Positions 1 to 11,698 of a stretch of 64,000 bases of DNA are shown in pieces. Positions within the stretch are counted from its first letter, which is position 1; each line of letters starts with the position of its first letter. The notes below the pieces were generated by a model. The model had not been told where the DNA came from. It made no database searches and saw only the letters and a program-made list of their open reading frames with translations. The translations under genes and the position numbers were made by a program. The DNA is from Azospirillum sp. 412522 (GTDB lineage: Bacteria; Pseudomonadota; Alphaproteobacteria; Azospirillales; Azospirillaceae): positions 113,033 to 177,032 of the forward strand of contig NZ_RWIJ01000006.1 of assembly GCF_019805165.1 (NCBI RefSeq). The letters are read 5' to 3'.

Positions 1-56
1 AGCTGACGAAGGACGAGGACGAGGACGAGGCGGGCAACGAGTCCGCGGCCGCCTAA
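1..56 (+). CDS. tig: C-terminal end of probable trigger factor (partial)
   Basis: The window opens inside a reading frame ending at a TAA at 54-56. The visible tail reads [16 protein letters not shown], an acidic, low-complexity end. Trigger factor, the ribosome-associated prolyl isomerase/chaperone, commonly precedes clpP-clpX-lon in alphaproteobacteria and often has an acidic tail. The assignment rests on this synteny plus tail composition; only 17 residues are visible and no domain can be seen. Confidence 0.6.
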   Translation, partial: LTKDEDEDEAGNESAAA

Positions 57-71
57 CTCCCCAAAAGGAGT

Positions 72-95
72 GGGGGCGGACTACCATCCGCCCCC
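72..95 (+). terminator. Hairpin between tig and clpP
   Basis: Perfect 9-bp stem GGGGGCGGA / TCCGCCCCC with a 6-nt loop, 16 nt after the upstream stop codon. There is no T-run after it, so it may be a weak terminator, an mRNA-processing site or a 3' stabiliser that separates tig from clpP expression. Confidence 0.45.
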
Positions 96-168
96 GAAGG
101 TTCCTATATGTGGTTCCGTGCCGGCAACGATCACCGGTTCAGCCAACTGCGGGGGCAGGGAAGAACAC

Positions 169-795
169 ATGTACGACTTCGAGCCGAAGATGAATGCTCT
201 GGTCCCGATGGTCATCGAACAGACCAACCGGGGCGAGCGCGCGTACGACATCTATTCGCGCCTGCTGAAGGAGCGGATCATCTTCCTGATCGGCGGAGTG
301 AACGACGCCGTCGCCAGCCTGATCTGCTCGCAGCTGCTGTTCCTTGAGTCGGAGAACCCGAACAAGGACATTGCGATCTACATCAATTCACCGGGCGGCT
401 ACGTCTCGGCCGGCCTCGCCATCTACGACACCATGCAGTACATCCGTCCGCAGGTGTCGACGGTGTGCATGGGTCAGGCGGCCTCGATGGGCTCGCTGCT
501 GCTGGCCGCCGGCGCACCGGGCAAGCGCTTCTCGCTGCCGAACAGCCGCATCATGATCCACCAGCCGTCGGGCGGCGCCCAGGGCCAGGCCTCGGACATC
601 GAGATCCAGGCCCAGGAGATCCTGAAGCTGCGCTCGCGCCTGAACGACATCTACGTCAAGCACACCGGGCAGGATCTCGACACCATCGAGACCGCCATGG
701 AGCGCGACAAGTTCATGTCGCCGGAGGAGGCGAAGGCCTTCGGTCTGATCGACGAGGTGGTGGAGAAGCGCCCCGGCGTCGACCACCATTCCTGA
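169..795 (+). CDS. clpP: ATP-dependent Clp protease proteolytic subunit ClpP
   Basis: Serine peptidase that forms the double-heptamer chamber degrading substrates unfolded by ClpX or ClpA in the cytoplasm. The 208-residue product has the full ClpP fold: the Ser-His-Asp triad is Ser106 (GQAASMGS), His131 (MIHQPSGG) and Asp180 (ERDKFM). I chose the ATG at 169 ([13 protein letters not shown]) because it has a purine-rich site just upstream and matches the family N-terminus; an ATG at 190 would remove seven residues. It lies between tig and clpX, the usual order, with 255 bp before clpX, so clpX could have its own promoter. Confidence 0.97.
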   Translation: MYDFEPKMNALVPMVIEQTNRGERAYDIYSRLLKERIIFLIGGVNDAVASLICSQLLFLESENPNKDIAIYINSPGGYVSAGLAIYDTMQYIRPQVSTVCMGQAASMGSLLLAAGAPGKRFSLPNSRIMIHQPSGGAQGQASDIEIQAQEILKLRSRLNDIYVKHTGQDLDTIETAMERDKFMSPEEAKAFGLIDEVVEKRPGVDHHS

Positions 796-1050
796 GCCGG
801 CAATCCCGGGCGCACCCAACAAAGGGTTGATCGGGTCGTGACGCTGTTGTTGAATGGCAGTGACACGATCCGGTCATCTGGGGAAGCCTGCAAGGGAACC
901 CGGGTATGCGGATCGTGATGCGTCGCCAAATCGGCGCATGACCTTGTCGCGGGCGTCGCCCGCGATAACCTGAGTAGGACCGGCGTCGGGGGGCGCCGCG
1001 AACGGGCATGGCCCCAGGGGCCACGCCTCCCGCGAGATGACGGAGTACCG

Positions 1051-2313
1051 ATGAGCAAGTCCAGCAGCGGCGATTCGAAGAATACGCTCTACTGCTCCTT
1101 CTGCGGCAAGAGCCAGCACGAGGTCCGCAAGCTGATTGCCGGTCCGACGGTGTTCATCTGCGATGAATGCGTCGAACTGTGCATGGACATCATTCGCGAG
1201 GAGAACAAGACGACCCTCGTGAAGTCCCGCGATGGGGTTCCGACTCCGCGCGACATTCATGCGGTGCTCGACGATTACGTCATCGGACAGTCCTACGCCA
1301 AGCGCGTGCTGTCGGTGGCGGTCCACAACCATTACAAGCGCCTCGCCCACGGGACGAAGCACAACGACGTCGAACTGGCGAAGTCGAACATCCTGCTGAT
1401 CGGCCCGACCGGCTGCGGCAAGACGCTGCTGGCCCAGACGCTGGCCCGCATCATCGACGTTCCCTTCACCATGGCCGACGCCACGACGCTGACCGAAGCC
1501 GGCTATGTCGGCGAGGACGTCGAGAACATCATCCTCAAGCTGCTCCAGGCGGCCGACTACAATGTCGAGCGGGCGCAGCGCGGCATCGTCTACATCGACG
1601 AGGTCGACAAGATCAGCCGCAAGTCCGACAACCCGTCGATCACCCGCGACGTGTCGGGCGAGGGCGTGCAGCAGGCCCTGCTGAAGATCATGGAAGGCAC
1701 CGTCGCCTCCGTGCCGCCGCAGGGCGGGCGCAAGCATCCGCAGCAGGAGTTCCTGCAGGTCGACACCAGCAACATCCTGTTCATCTGCGGCGGCGCCTTC
1801 GCCGGCCTGGACAAGATCATCGCCCAGCGCGGCAAGGGCACCAGCATCGGCTTCGGCGCCGATGTCCGCTCGGCCGACGAGCGCGCCACCGGCGAGATCC
1901 TGCACGAGGTCGAGCCCGAGGATCTGCTGAAGTTCGGCCTGATCCCCGAGTTCATCGGCCGCCTGCCGGTGCTGGCCACCCTGTCCGACCTGGACGAGGC
2001 GGCACTGGTCGAGATCCTCAGCAAGCCGAAGAACGCCCTGGTCAAGCAGTACCAGCGCCTTTTCGAGATGGAGGACGTCCATCTGGAGTTCTCCGAGGAC
2101 GCCATGCGCGCCATCGCCCACAAGGCCATCGCCCGCAAGACCGGCGCCCGCGGCCTGCGGTCGATCATGGAAGCCATCCTGCTCGACCCGATGTTCGATC
2201 TGCCCGGGTTGACCGGCATCGAGAGCATCCTGGTCAACAAGGAAGTGGTCGAAGGGCGGGCCAAGCCGCTCTATGTCCATGCCGAGCGCCGCAGCGAGGC
2301 GCCGGGCGCCTAG
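1051..2313 (+). CDS. clpX: ClpX unfoldase, ATPase subunit of ClpXP
   Basis: AAA+ unfoldase that recognises tagged proteins and feeds them into ClpP. The 420-residue product begins with the Cys4 zinc-binding domain (C15, C18, C37, C40), which dimerises and binds adaptors. The AAA+ core follows, with Walker A GPTGCGKT at 118-125 and Walker B ending in DEVD near 183-186. Length and order are standard. In alphaproteobacteria ClpXP is central to cell-cycle control through CtrA degradation, which fits the CtrA-related elements elsewhere in this window. A strong terminator follows the stop. Confidence 0.98.
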   Translation: MSKSSSGDSKNTLYCSFCGKSQHEVRKLIAGPTVFICDECVELCMDIIREENKTTLVKSRDGVPTPRDIHAVLDDYVIGQSYAKRVLSVAVHNHYKRLAHGTKHNDVELAKSNILLIGPTGCGKTLLAQTLARIIDVPFTMADATTLTEAGYVGEDVENIILKLLQAADYNVERAQRGIVYIDEVDKISRKSDNPSITRDVSGEGVQQALLKIMEGTVASVPPQGGRKHPQQEFLQVDTSNILFICGGAFAGLDKIIAQRGKGTSIGFGADVRSADERATGEILHEVEPEDLLKFGLIPEFIGRLPVLATLSDLDEAALVEILSKPKNALVKQYQRLFEMEDVHLEFSEDAMRAIAHKAIARKTGARGLRSIMEAILLDPMFDLPGLTGIESILVNKEVVEGRAKPLYVHAERRSEAPGA

Positions 2314-2346
2314 TTCCGCTCGAACTGCTGACGTGAAAATCCAAAA

Positions 2347-2370
2347 GGGGTGCTTCGGCGCCCCTTTTTC
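2347..2370 (+). terminator. Rho-independent terminator after clpX
   Basis: Stem GGGGTGC / GCGCCCC around a TTCG tetraloop (one G-T pair), followed directly by TTTTTC. It starts 34 nt after the clpX stop. Confidence 0.85.
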
Positions 2371-2595
2371 TTTGCCTGCGGTCAAGTCGAAGGGGAAAGC
2401 CTTATCGGGGTTGCAGCTATAGTCCGGAGGATCAACTGTTCTTGGCCAGATGGCGTGGCTGCGGAATTAATGAATCGGAAAATATAAGCTGATAGGATTA
2501 ACCTGAAAGTTTGGAAGCGCAAGAATAGCCACGTCGCTCCGGCTCGTGCATCGGCGATTCCGACCGCTTGAACAGAATATTGCGGTGGGCGAGCA

Positions 2596-4668
2596 ATGAA
2601 AATTCGTAACTTTCTTTATGTGTGCCTGACTTGCGTCGGGGTGGTCTCTGCCGTTCCCGCGACGTGGCTTGCGGTGCAGGAGAGTGGGTCGGCTGGCCGG
2701 GCCGCCGATGCGCGGAGCATCGTCGATGTGGTCGGCGCCGCCACTGCGGTCAGCGAGGCCATGGCGCTGGAACGTGGTGTGGTCAACCTCCCGCTGACGG
2801 CGGGCAAGCTCATCGACGATGCCACCCGTACCTCGCTGTCGAAGGTGCGCTCCCAGGCGGACACGGCGCTCGCCAGTTATCTCGCGGCCGTGAAGGTGTT
2901 GGCGGATTCCCGGGCCAACTCGGAAAGCACCGGACTGGCGCAGCGCCTGTCGGAGGTCCGCAGCATGACCGACGGCTGGCTGGCGAAGGAACCGTCCGCC
3001 CGCCCGGCCGACGCTTCGGCACAGTTCTTCGCCGGCATGGTCAAGGTGGCCGAGCAGATCGCCGTAACCACGAACCGGCTCAATCACCGTCTGAACGACC
3101 TTGACGCGTCTGTGGGCGACCGGGTCGACATCGCCATCCGCGCTGCCGCCCTGCGTGAGCAGGCCGGCCAGCAGTCGGTCCTGTATCTCCGCGCCCTGGG
3201 CACCGGAAAGCCGATGATTCCGGAGGCCGAAGCCGAGGCGATGACCCTTGAGGGGCGGATCATGGCTAACTGGAACTCGGTCGAGGACGACATCGTCGCC
3301 GGCGAGATGGAACCTGCGCTGCGCACGGCGCTGGAAACCGCGCGGAAGGGCTATATCCAGGGCTTCGGCGCTTTCAAGGCCCGGGTTCTGGCGGCATCCC
3401 GCGCCGGCAAGCCCTATGACCTCGACGGTGCCGAATGGCGTCGCTCGGCCTCTCCGCTGCTCCAGGATCTGCTGGTGATCCGCGATGCCGGCATCGCCGT
3501 CGGCCGCGAGATGGCGTCCGACCATCATTCCACGGCGTTCCGCCGCATGTTGCTGGCGATCGGGGTGATGGTGGCCGGCTTTGCAGCCCTGGTCGGCGCT
3601 GCAGTCGCGATCACCCGGCGGGCCTCGCGGCCGGTCGTCGAACTGGCCCAGGTGGTCGCGACCATCGCCGGCGGACGGCGCGACCTTGCCGTTCCACATC
3701 GCCAGCGGGCGGACGAGATCGGCGAGATGGCCGCGGCGATCGACGTGCTGCAATCCCGTGCCCGCGAAGCCGACGACGCCGAGTCCCGACGTCGGGTCGA
3801 GCGCGAGGAGCGCGAGGAGAACCGGCGCGCCATGGAGCGGGCGACCCAGGATTTCGTGGCGCAGCTCGAATCCGTGGTCGGGCATCTGTCCAGCACGGCG
3901 GAATCGGTGCGCGGCAACTCCGAACGCCTGTCGCTGGCGGCGGAAAGCTCCTCGTCCCTGTCCTCGTCGGCGGCGTCGGCATCGGAACTGGCGAATGGCA
4001 ACATCCAGACGGTGGCGGCGGCGGCCGAACAGCTTCAGGCCTCCATCGGCGAGATCAGCCGGCGGATCGACGACGCCTCGCGCATCGCCCAGGATGCGGT
4101 CCGCGAGGCCGGCAGCACGGCCGGGATCGTCGCGACCCTGGCCGAGCGGGCGGCCGGGATCGGTTCGGTGGTCGACATGATCAGCTCGATCGCCTCGCAG
4201 ACCAACCTGCTGGCGCTCAACGCCACCATCGAGGCGGCGCGCGCCGGCGAGGCCGGCAAGGGGTTCGCCGTGGTCGCCTCGGAGGTGAAGAATCTGGCCG
4301 GCCAGACCGCCAAGGCGACGGACGACATCCAGCTTCGCGTCGGGGAGATCCGCGACGTCAGCGGCAGCGCCGTCACGGCGATCGACGCCATCAGCCGCAC
4401 CGTCACCGCGATCAGCGAGGCGGCGTCGGCCGTCGCCGCCGCGGTGGAGGAGCAGAACGCCGCCACCCGTGAGATCGCGCGCAACATCCAGGCCGCCGCC
4501 CAGGGCACCGTCGAGGTGTCCGGCAGCATCGGTCAGGTCGCGTCGACCGCGGAAAGCACGCGCATGGCGTCGGGAGAGCTGCTGACCGCGTCGCGCGGGC
4601 TGTCGCACGAGGCCGGAACCCTGCGTACGACCGTCGACGGCTATGTGAGCCGCCTCAAAACCGCCTGA
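2596..4668 (+). CDS. Methyl-accepting chemotaxis protein (membrane chemoreceptor)
   Basis: Transmembrane chemoreceptor that signals to CheA/CheW and steers flagellar rotation. In order: N-terminal membrane segment about residues 4-27, periplasmic ligand domain of about 290 residues of unrecognised type, second membrane segment from M318 to about 338, HAMP domain about 338-390, then the cytoplasmic signalling domain. The highly conserved hairpin tip ([20 protein letters not shown]) lies about 528-575. There is no C-terminal CheR-tethering pentapeptide; it ends RLKTA. It stands alone between clpX and lon with no che genes beside it. The ligand cannot be deduced. Confidence 0.93.
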   Translation: MKIRNFLYVCLTCVGVVSAVPATWLAVQESGSAGRAADARSIVDVVGAATAVSEAMALERGVVNLPLTAGKLIDDATRTSLSKVRSQADTALASYLAAVKVLADSRANSESTGLAQRLSEVRSMTDGWLAKEPSARPADASAQFFAGMVKVAEQIAVTTNRLNHRLNDLDASVGDRVDIAIRAAALREQAGQQSVLYLRALGTGKPMIPEAEAEAMTLEGRIMANWNSVEDDIVAGEMEPALRTALETARKGYIQGFGAFKARVLAASRAGKPYDLDGAEWRRSASPLLQDLLVIRDAGIAVGREMASDHHSTAFRRMLLAIGVMVAGFAALVGAAVAITRRASRPVVELAQVVATIAGGRRDLAVPHRQRADEIGEMAAAIDVLQSRAREADDAESRRRVEREEREENRRAMERATQDFVAQLESVVGHLSSTAESVRGNSERLSLAAESSSSLSSSAASASELANGNIQTVAAAAEQLQASIGEISRRIDDASRIAQDAVREAGSTAGIVATLAERAAGIGSVVDMISSIASQTNLLALNATIEAARAGEAGKGFAVVASEVKNLAGQTAKATDDIQLRVGEIRDVSGSAVTAIDAISRTVTAISEAASAVAAAVEEQNAATREIARNIQAAAQGTVEVSGSIGQVASTAESTRMASGELLTASRGLSHEAGTLRTTVDGYVSRLKTA

Positions 4669-4875
4669 TCCGACGAAAACGGGGAGGGAAGCGGCGGTTT
4701 CCGGCTGCGTTGCGGCTTGGAAACCGCCTGTTGCGCGCCTTAGCCCCCTTGAAGGCCGCATGACCGTGTGCCACGTTAGTCGGGTGCCGTAGGCGATCCC
4801 CGCGCTCGACCCGAGGCGGGGGCTGTGTCAGGCCCATTCCGGGCTGGCGGCGATCCATTCATTGAGGCCCTGCCC

Positions 4876-7290
<2,415 letters not shown>

Positions 7291-7410
7291 TGGGCGCCAC
7301 CTGAACCGGGGCGTCGCTCCTCCGGGGGAGTTGCGGTCGTGAGTTGATCGTGGCCGCCCCCGGGCGTGGTGCCTTTTGGGGACAAGAGCGGCTTTGCCGC
7401 CCGTCGGGAA

Positions 7411-7440
7411 TTGACGGGCGGCAAGCGCTGTGCTTATCCT
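7411..7440 (+). promoter_or_regulatory. Candidate sigma70-type promoter of hupB
   Basis: TTGACG at 7411-7416 and TATCCT at 7435-7440, 18 bp apart, about 80 bp upstream of the hupB start. This gives hupB a promoter separate from lon. Assigned by consensus only. Confidence 0.45.
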
Positions 7441-7522
7441 TTGCTTCCAAAAAGTCGTGGACGATAAAGTCCTGGGGCGGCTTTTGTCTTTCAGTATTTG
7501 CTGAATTTCGAAGGGGGATTGC

Positions 7523-7795
7523 GTGAACAAGAACGATCTCGTGGCGCATGTTGCCGAAGCGTCCGGTTTGTCCAAGACCGACGCCACGAAGGCCGTCGAC
7601 GCCGTGTTCGACAGCATCGCCGAGTCCTTGAAGAACGGCGATGAAGTCCGTCTGGTCGGCTTCGGCACCTTCGCGGTCGCTGAGCGTCCCGCGACCGAAG
7701 GCCGCAACCCGCGCACCGGCGAGAAGATCGACATCCCGGCGTCGAAGCAGCCGAAGTTCAAGGCCGGCAAGACCCTGAAGGACGCCCTGAACTGA
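7523..7795 (+). CDS. hupB: DNA-binding protein HU (beta-type)
   Basis: Small nucleoid-associated protein that bends and compacts DNA as a dimer. At 90 residues it has the full HU length. It shows the N-terminal helices (MNKNDLVAHVAEASGLSKTD), the GFGTFAV strand and the DNA-binding arm with RNPRTGEKIDIPAS. The start is a GTG, supported by an excellent Shine-Dalgarno stretch (AAGGGGGA at 7511-7518) and by the conserved MNKN start. It follows lon, as in many proteobacteria. Confidence 0.96.
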   Translation: MNKNDLVAHVAEASGLSKTDATKAVDAVFDSIAESLKNGDEVRLVGFGTFAVAERPATEGRNPRTGEKIDIPASKQPKFKAGKTLKDALN

Positions 7796-7822
7796 GTTTC
7801 GGGTGACCGGGCTTGAAGTTTC

Positions 7823-7879
7823 ATGCCCCGTCGGGGCATAGTGCGGCCGGCCGGGCACCCACCCGGCCGGCTTGCGTTT
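7823..7879 (+). terminator. Double hairpin after hupB
   Basis: Two adjacent perfect hairpins: ATGCCCC/GGGGCAT at 7823-7839 (3-nt loop), then GCCGGCCGGG/CCCGGCCGGC at 7846-7871 (6-nt loop), followed by TTGCGTTTG. Likely ends the hupB transcript just before the tRNA gene. Confidence 0.65.
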
Positions 7880-7903
7880 GACGAACAGGCCTTCAGCGGG
7901 TTC

Positions 7904-7978
7904 GGGCGATTAGCTCAGCGGTAGAGCGTCTCGTTTACACCGAGAATGTCGGGGGTTCGATCCCCTCATCGCCCACCA
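7904..7978 (+). tRNA. tRNA-Val (anticodon TAC)
   Basis: Complete cloverleaf: acceptor stem GGGCGAT/ATCGCCC, D arm GCTC..GAGC, anticodon stem TCTCG/CGAGA around loop TTTACAC (anticodon TAC at 7936-7938), T arm with GGTTCGATCC, and an encoded CCA at 7976-7978. Its 3' part from the anticodon loop onward is duplicated at 17912, marking integration of the adjacent element. The intact tRNA remains at the left junction. Confidence 0.97.
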
Positions 7979-7994
7979 ATCTTTTCAATGACTT
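7934..7994 (+). repeat. Left attachment site (attL) direct repeat
   Basis: 61 bp matching 17912-17972 with a single mismatch (A at 7979 versus T at 17957); the first 45 bp are identical. The repeat begins exactly at the anticodon loop of tRNA-Val and ends 16 bp beyond the CCA. Tyrosine integrases commonly use the anticodon loop of tRNA genes for crossover, so the crossover probably lies near its left part. Confidence 0.93.
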
Positions 7995-8036
7995 AGCGGT
8001 AGCGTCACAGCCCGTCAGAGTGCGTTGAAGTGAACT

Positions 8037-8056
8037 AGGTAGCATTTAGGTAACAG
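8037..8056 (+). promoter_or_regulatory. Candidate integrase arm-type sites, left end
   Basis: AGGTAGCA at 8037-8044 and AGGTAACAG at 8048-8056, 11 bp apart start to start. The same AGGTAACAG word occurs as a pair at the other end of the element (17772 and 17784, 12 bp apart). Paired short repeats inside each end are the pattern expected of arm-binding sites for the integrase N-terminal domain. Confidence 0.5.
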
Positions 8057-8229
8057 CGTGCCGGTGTCTGATGCCGGGCGCGTGCGGCGCGGCGCAGCGG
8101 ATGCCCCGTAGCTCAGTGCTCGGGGAGCGGCGTAGCTCTCTGCGGCGAAGCGGGAGCGGATGGCCGGCCGTTGGGCCAGCGATTGACCAGACGGGCCGCT
8201 TTCCTGCCTGTCGATCCGCTTCCCAGTCT

Positions 8230-8376
8230 CTGACAGACTGACAGACCTGACGCATCAAGCTCGCAACATCAAATCATGCAAGTTAGTTGTATATGGCATT
8301 GCTATATACACGCGTATTGCATTGTAGCCCTCATATAGATCGATCCGTCAGAACGCGTCAGTGCGTCAGGCTGACG
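8230..8376. other. Candidate replication origin: opposed iterons around AT-rich DNA
   Basis: CTGAC words at 8230, 8238 and 8247 (first two as tandem CTGACAGA, third as CTGACG) face CGTCAG words at 8346, 8356 and 8364, with a final inverted CTGACG at 8371-8376. Spacing inside clusters is 8-10 bp. Between the clusters lies a distinctly AT-rich stretch (about 8265-8343) with an inverted repeat at 8288-8310. Staphylococcal pathogenicity islands have origins made of iterons flanking an AT-rich region and bound by a satellite-encoded helicase. A VapE-type ATPase gene sits at 12122. Function is inferred from layout only. Confidence 0.5.
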
Positions 8377-8780
8377 GACCCGATGAAGTGGCAATGTGCG
8401 GGAAAAATCCAGTTACATGATCGCGCTTTGGTGGCGCGTTGGGCTATCCGCTCGGCTCCCCTCTCTTTTCAGCACTGATTTTGCCTTTGATGGTCGGTCA
8501 TTCCGGCGGCAAACGGGCACTTCTCAGGGGGTGGGGGGGTGTAAATCCTACCAACCCTGGCGGTCACGGACCGGTGCCTTAAGCAAACGCGCGTGAGCGC
8601 GAAATTGGGAAATCTTTTTTTTCTCATGAGCTTAGTCAGGGTGGTGCCGCCCGTTTCGCTGCACTCGTTCATCTGGCATTTCCTTCAAGGTGCCGCTCAG
8701 AAGGTCTATTCTGAGTGCTGCACACAATGCTTGACCTCCCGAATTCTGTGTGAGAAACAGAATGAACAACGGAGGTGCCT

Positions 8781-9485
8781 ATGGCTCGCTTACCCGCACT
8801 TGTAACGGCATTAGCAAAATTCGATGGACGCGACCGCGCAGCGCTTGAGCATGTTGCACGCGCTATCCGAGAGGCTGGCTATATTCCCACTACGAAGCGC
8901 GGCGTTGGAGCGGCCAACATGACGGCGCGTGAGGCGGTCAATCTGCTTCTGGCTGTGAATGGTGCTGACTCGGTTAAGGATGCTCCGCTGGCAGTGGACC
9001 GCTTCCGCTCGCTTGAGTTGCATGATCACTTGATCGCGCCCGAATGCGATCTTGCGCTCTTTCGAGAGATCATCGGGCATCAGACGCTGGGCCAGGGCTT
9101 GGAGTGCCTGATTGACGGCATGGGTGAATTTCTCGCCGCTGCATGCATTCTTCTTCGTACCGGCTATAGTGAGAACCAAGCCGCGTCCGAAGCCTCCCAA
9201 AGCGAATTGTTGTCTGGCCCTTGGGATACACCCTTCCATTTCTCGGTGTCTCTGCATCGCTATAGCGCAGAAATCCTATGTAAAATATGGGTCCAGTCGC
9301 AGTCTGGTGGCGGCGAGTGGAGAACCTTGTTCTATGCGAGCTACATTGTTTCCTTAGAACGCTTGGCTTCAGGTTTTTATGGGAACGGTAGCGACAGGCG
9401 GTACCGAAAGGTATCGGTACACTTGGACGGTCGCTTGCTATTCGGTCTGTTCGCCGCCCTCATGAATGAGGAGGCTGGCGAATGA
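8781..9485 (+). CDS. Unknown protein, first gene of the capsid operon
   Basis: 234 residues, not recognised. The ATG at 8781 sits 5 nt after a GGAGG at 8771-8775; a GTG two codons upstream would overlap that site, so ATG is preferred. The N-terminal third is helical and basic, with a helix-turn-helix look (DGRDRAALEHVARAIREAG, then TKRGVGAANMTAREAVNLLL). The rest is mixed and shows no membrane segment. It overlaps the prohead protease start (ATGA), so the two are translationally coupled. In head operons this slot often holds a small terminase, portal or head-joining gene, but I see no motif for any of these. Confidence 0.8.
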   Translation: MARLPALVTALAKFDGRDRAALEHVARAIREAGYIPTTKRGVGAANMTAREAVNLLLAVNGADSVKDAPLAVDRFRSLELHDHLIAPECDLALFREIIGHQTLGQGLECLIDGMGEFLAAACILLRTGYSENQAASEASQSELLSGPWDTPFHFSVSLHRYSAEILCKIWVQSQSGGGEWRTLFYASYIVSLERLASGFYGNGSDRRYRKVSVHLDGRLLFGLFAALMNEEAGE

Positions 9486-10153
9486 ACAGTCATCGCCTTT
9501 CCCCCGCATTCGAATTGAAGAGCGTCGACCTGAACGAGGTTGGGACGTTCACCGGCTATGCGAGCACGTTCGGCGGAACGCCCGATAGCTATGGGGATGT
9601 GATTGCGCGGGGCGCCTTTGCCGAGACATTGGCAACGCATACCGCGAAAAGCACCGTTCCCGCGATGCTATGGGCACACGATCAGAGCGAACCGATAGGT
9701 CGCTGGCAAGCCATGTATGAAGATCAGCACGGACTCTACGTCGAAGGTAAGTTAACGCTTGCCACAAATCGCGGCAAAGAAGCTCACGAGTTGATGCGTG
9801 ATGGCGCAGTTGGACTGTCAATCGGTTATATGGTGAAGGACTGGGGTGCCGGAAATCGGCATGGGACAAGGCTGCTCAAGAGCATAGACCTGTTCGAGAT
9901 CTCCATTGTTGCAATTCCTGCCAACCATCGCGCTCAAATTACTAGCGTAAAGTCTTATCAGACCATTCGAGAATTTGAGGTTGCAGCGCGGGACGCGCTC
10001 AACCTGACGTCCCGCCAAGCTAAGGCTCTGGCGTCGGGCGGTTACGCCGCGCTGATGCGTCGGGATGACCGCAGCACGGATCTAAACCCGCTGGTCAACG
10101 GCATCGAAGCCGAAACCAGAAAGCTGAAATCCCTGCTGAAAGGTATGACGTGA
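9482..10153 (+). CDS. Prohead protease, HK97 family (peptidase U35/S78)
   Basis: Phage head maturation protease that is packaged inside the procapsid and cleaves the scaffolding domain of the major capsid protein. The 223 residues carry the family hallmarks: FTGYASTFGG at the N-terminus, GDVIARGAF, His66 in MLWAHDQSEPIG, Ser113 in GLSIGY, and Glu139 in FEISIVAIPAN. The ATG overlaps the upstream stop as ATGA, and its own stop TGA shares a base with the capsid ATG. This coupling ties the dose of protease to capsid. Confidence 0.93.
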   Translation: MNSHRLSPAFELKSVDLNEVGTFTGYASTFGGTPDSYGDVIARGAFAETLATHTAKSTVPAMLWAHDQSEPIGRWQAMYEDQHGLYVEGKLTLATNRGKEAHELMRDGAVGLSIGYMVKDWGAGNRHGTRLLKSIDLFEISIVAIPANHRAQITSVKSYQTIREFEVAARDALNLTSRQAKALASGGYAALMRRDDRSTDLNPLVNGIEAETRKLKSLLKGMT

Positions 10154-11346
10154 TGAACACCCATTCCATTTTTTCCGAACGCGTCGTCTGTGCGCTTCCG
10201 TACGGTCTGGAAACCAAGGAAGCGCCCGATGGGGTCACAGAGGTAAAGACCGCGCTGGACGGCTATGCTCGCGTGACGGCCGAAGGGTTCAAGAAGTTCA
10301 CGGAACACGCCGAGTCGACCCGTCAGCAGTTCAACGTCATCGACGAGCGGCTGTCGGACATAGAACAGAAAGCCGCTCGTGCAGCGATGGGCGGCCCCAT
10401 CACCCCGCGAACCTGGGGTTCCCACGTTGTTGATGGGCAAGAGTTCAAGGGATGGATGGGCAGTGGTGCGCGCGGCACCATTCGCATAAGCGTGAAGGGA
10501 CTCGACAGCAGCGCCACGTCGGCGGGCGCGATGATCTACCCCGACCGCGACCCGAACGTGGTGCTGATGGCAAAGCGTCGCCTGTCGGTTCGGGCGCTTC
10601 TGGCGCCGGGGCGAACGGGGTCCAATGCTGTCGAGTACGTACGTCAGACCGGCTACGCGAACGCTGCGGCTCCGGTGGCCGAACGCGCGCTTAAGCCGGA
10701 GTCGGACATCACCTTCGAAGCCTTGTCCACTCCGGTTCGAACCATCGCGCACTGGGTGCCGGTGTCTCGTCAGGCCATGGATGATGCGCCCGGTCTGGCA
10801 AGCCTGATCGATGGCGAACTCCGCTATGGTTTGGCCTATGCCGAAGAGGTGCAGCTCCTTCTCGGCGACGGCAGCGGCCAGAACCTGCATGGTTTGATTC
10901 CGCAGGCTACGGCCTACGACACGACGCGAACCAAGGCCGGCGATACGGCGTTCGACGTGATCCACCACGCGATAGCTCAGGCCGAGGTGGCCGAGTTGCC
11001 GGCCAGTGGCATTATCCTGAACACCCAGGACTGGATGGACCTTTTCGTCATTAAAGACGGGGAGGGTCGATATATCGGCCCCGGTCCCTTCGGTGCAGCG
11101 GCGGCAAGCCTCTGGACTCTGCCGGTTACGTATAGCAACGCGATGCCGGTCGGGAAATTCCTTGTCGGTGCCTTCGGTACTGCCGCACAGGTTTACGACA
11201 GGCTCGATCCTGAAGTTCTCGTGTCGGACCAGGATCGCGACAATTTCGTGAAGAATATGCTCACTGTTCGCGCTGAAGAACGGCTTGCAATGGCCGTTAA
11301 GCGGCCCGAGGCGCTGATCTACGGCAAATTGAGCGGTGCTGCGTAA
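10153..11346 (+). CDS. Major capsid protein, HK97 gp5 fold
   Basis: 397 residues with the layout of an HK97-type capsid protein. An N-terminal delta domain is predicted to be coiled coil (about residues 28-76, rich in E, K, R and Q) and probably serves as scaffold until cleaved by the adjacent protease. The shell domain follows, with typical motifs such as VEYVRQTGYANAAAPVAE, KPESDITFE, VPVSRQAMDD and LLGDGSGQNLHGL. I place the start at ATG 10153, overlapping the protease stop as TGATG; a GTG at 10150 would add one residue. No portal or terminase gene follows; a hairpin and then AlpA come next. Confidence 0.94.
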   Translation: MNTHSIFSERVVCALPYGLETKEAPDGVTEVKTALDGYARVTAEGFKKFTEHAESTRQQFNVIDERLSDIEQKAARAAMGGPITPRTWGSHVVDGQEFKGWMGSGARGTIRISVKGLDSSATSAGAMIYPDRDPNVVLMAKRRLSVRALLAPGRTGSNAVEYVRQTGYANAAAPVAERALKPESDITFEALSTPVRTIAHWVPVSRQAMDDAPGLASLIDGELRYGLAYAEEVQLLLGDGSGQNLHGLIPQATAYDTTRTKAGDTAFDVIHHAIAQAEVAELPASGIILNTQDWMDLFVIKDGEGRYIGPGPFGAAAASLWTLPVTYSNAMPVGKFLVGAFGTAAQVYDRLDPEVLVSDQDRDNFVKNMLTVRAEERLAMAVKRPEALIYGKLSGAA

Positions 11347-11358
11347 AACAGACAATCG

Positions 11359-11389
11359 GCGCGCTTTCATTGATACTGTGGAAGCGCGC
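11359..11389 (+). terminator. Hairpin after the capsid gene
   Basis: 10-bp stem GCGCGCTTTC / GGAAGCGCGC (one G-T pair) with an 11-nt loop, 13 nt after the capsid stop. No T-run follows, so it may be a weak terminator or mRNA 3' stabiliser separating capsid genes from the alpA-replication block. Confidence 0.45.
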
Positions 11390-11479
11390 CTCAATACTTA
11401 AATTATTCGTTTGGATATTCCGCCGATCCCAAGAACAATAATACAGTGATGCTGGGGCACTCGCCTTTTCGAGGGTGCG

Positions 11480-11698
11480 ATGAAACTTCTTAGGTTTCCT
11501 CAAGTAAAAGAGCGCGTCGGCTATAGCCGAATGCACATTCATCGAATGGAAAAGGAGGGCAACTTTCCCAAGCGCGTTCAGCTTGGGCCGAACTCGGTTG
11601 CCTGGGTCGAAAGCGAAGTCAACGCCTGGATACAGGCAAAGGCGAATGCACGGCATGAAGGGAATGAAGATGCTCGGTCTTCCGGGGCCAGTGCTTGA
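11480..11698 (+). CDS. AlpA-family small DNA-binding regulator
   Basis: 72-residue MerR/excisionase-like winged helix: MKLLRFPQVKERVGYSRMHI, then RMEKEGNFPKRVQLGP and VAWVESEVNAWIQ, the standard AlpA pattern. AlpA proteins activate or direct excision of P4-like elements, and in Gram-negative phage-inducible islands they switch on the satellite replication/packaging module. It begins the second rightward block, upstream of the replication ATPase, which suits a master-activator role. A GAGGGT sits just before the ATG. Confidence 0.9.
   Translation: MKLLRFPQVKERVGYSRMHIHRMEKEGNFPKRVQLGPNSVAWVESEVNAWIQAKANARHEGNEDARSSGASA

Larger units (their letters stand above)
7995..8780. other. 786-bp non-coding left end of the element
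   Basis: I see no convincing gene here; the short open frames lack ribosome-binding sites and family character. The stretch holds candidate integrase arm sites (8037-8056), the origin-like repeat region (8230-8376), an inverted repeat TGTATAT/ATATACA (8288-8310) and a G-rich run (8527-8539). A promoter for the capsid operon presumably lies in its last part, but no clear consensus stands out. Confidence 0.6.

Noticed and set aside
8230..8376. CRISPR array
   Set aside because: The repeated words are only 6-8 bp with 8-10 bp spacing and occur in both orientations; there are no spacers of constant length and no cas genes.
8527..8539. G-quadruplex or phase-variable tract
   Set aside because: Only two G-runs occur together and the tract lies in no reading frame or clear promoter, so neither idea has support.
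8287..8805. Small genes in the left non-coding end of the element
   Set aside because: Candidate frames of 60-70 codons lack ribosome-binding sites, overlap each other and cross the origin-like repeats.
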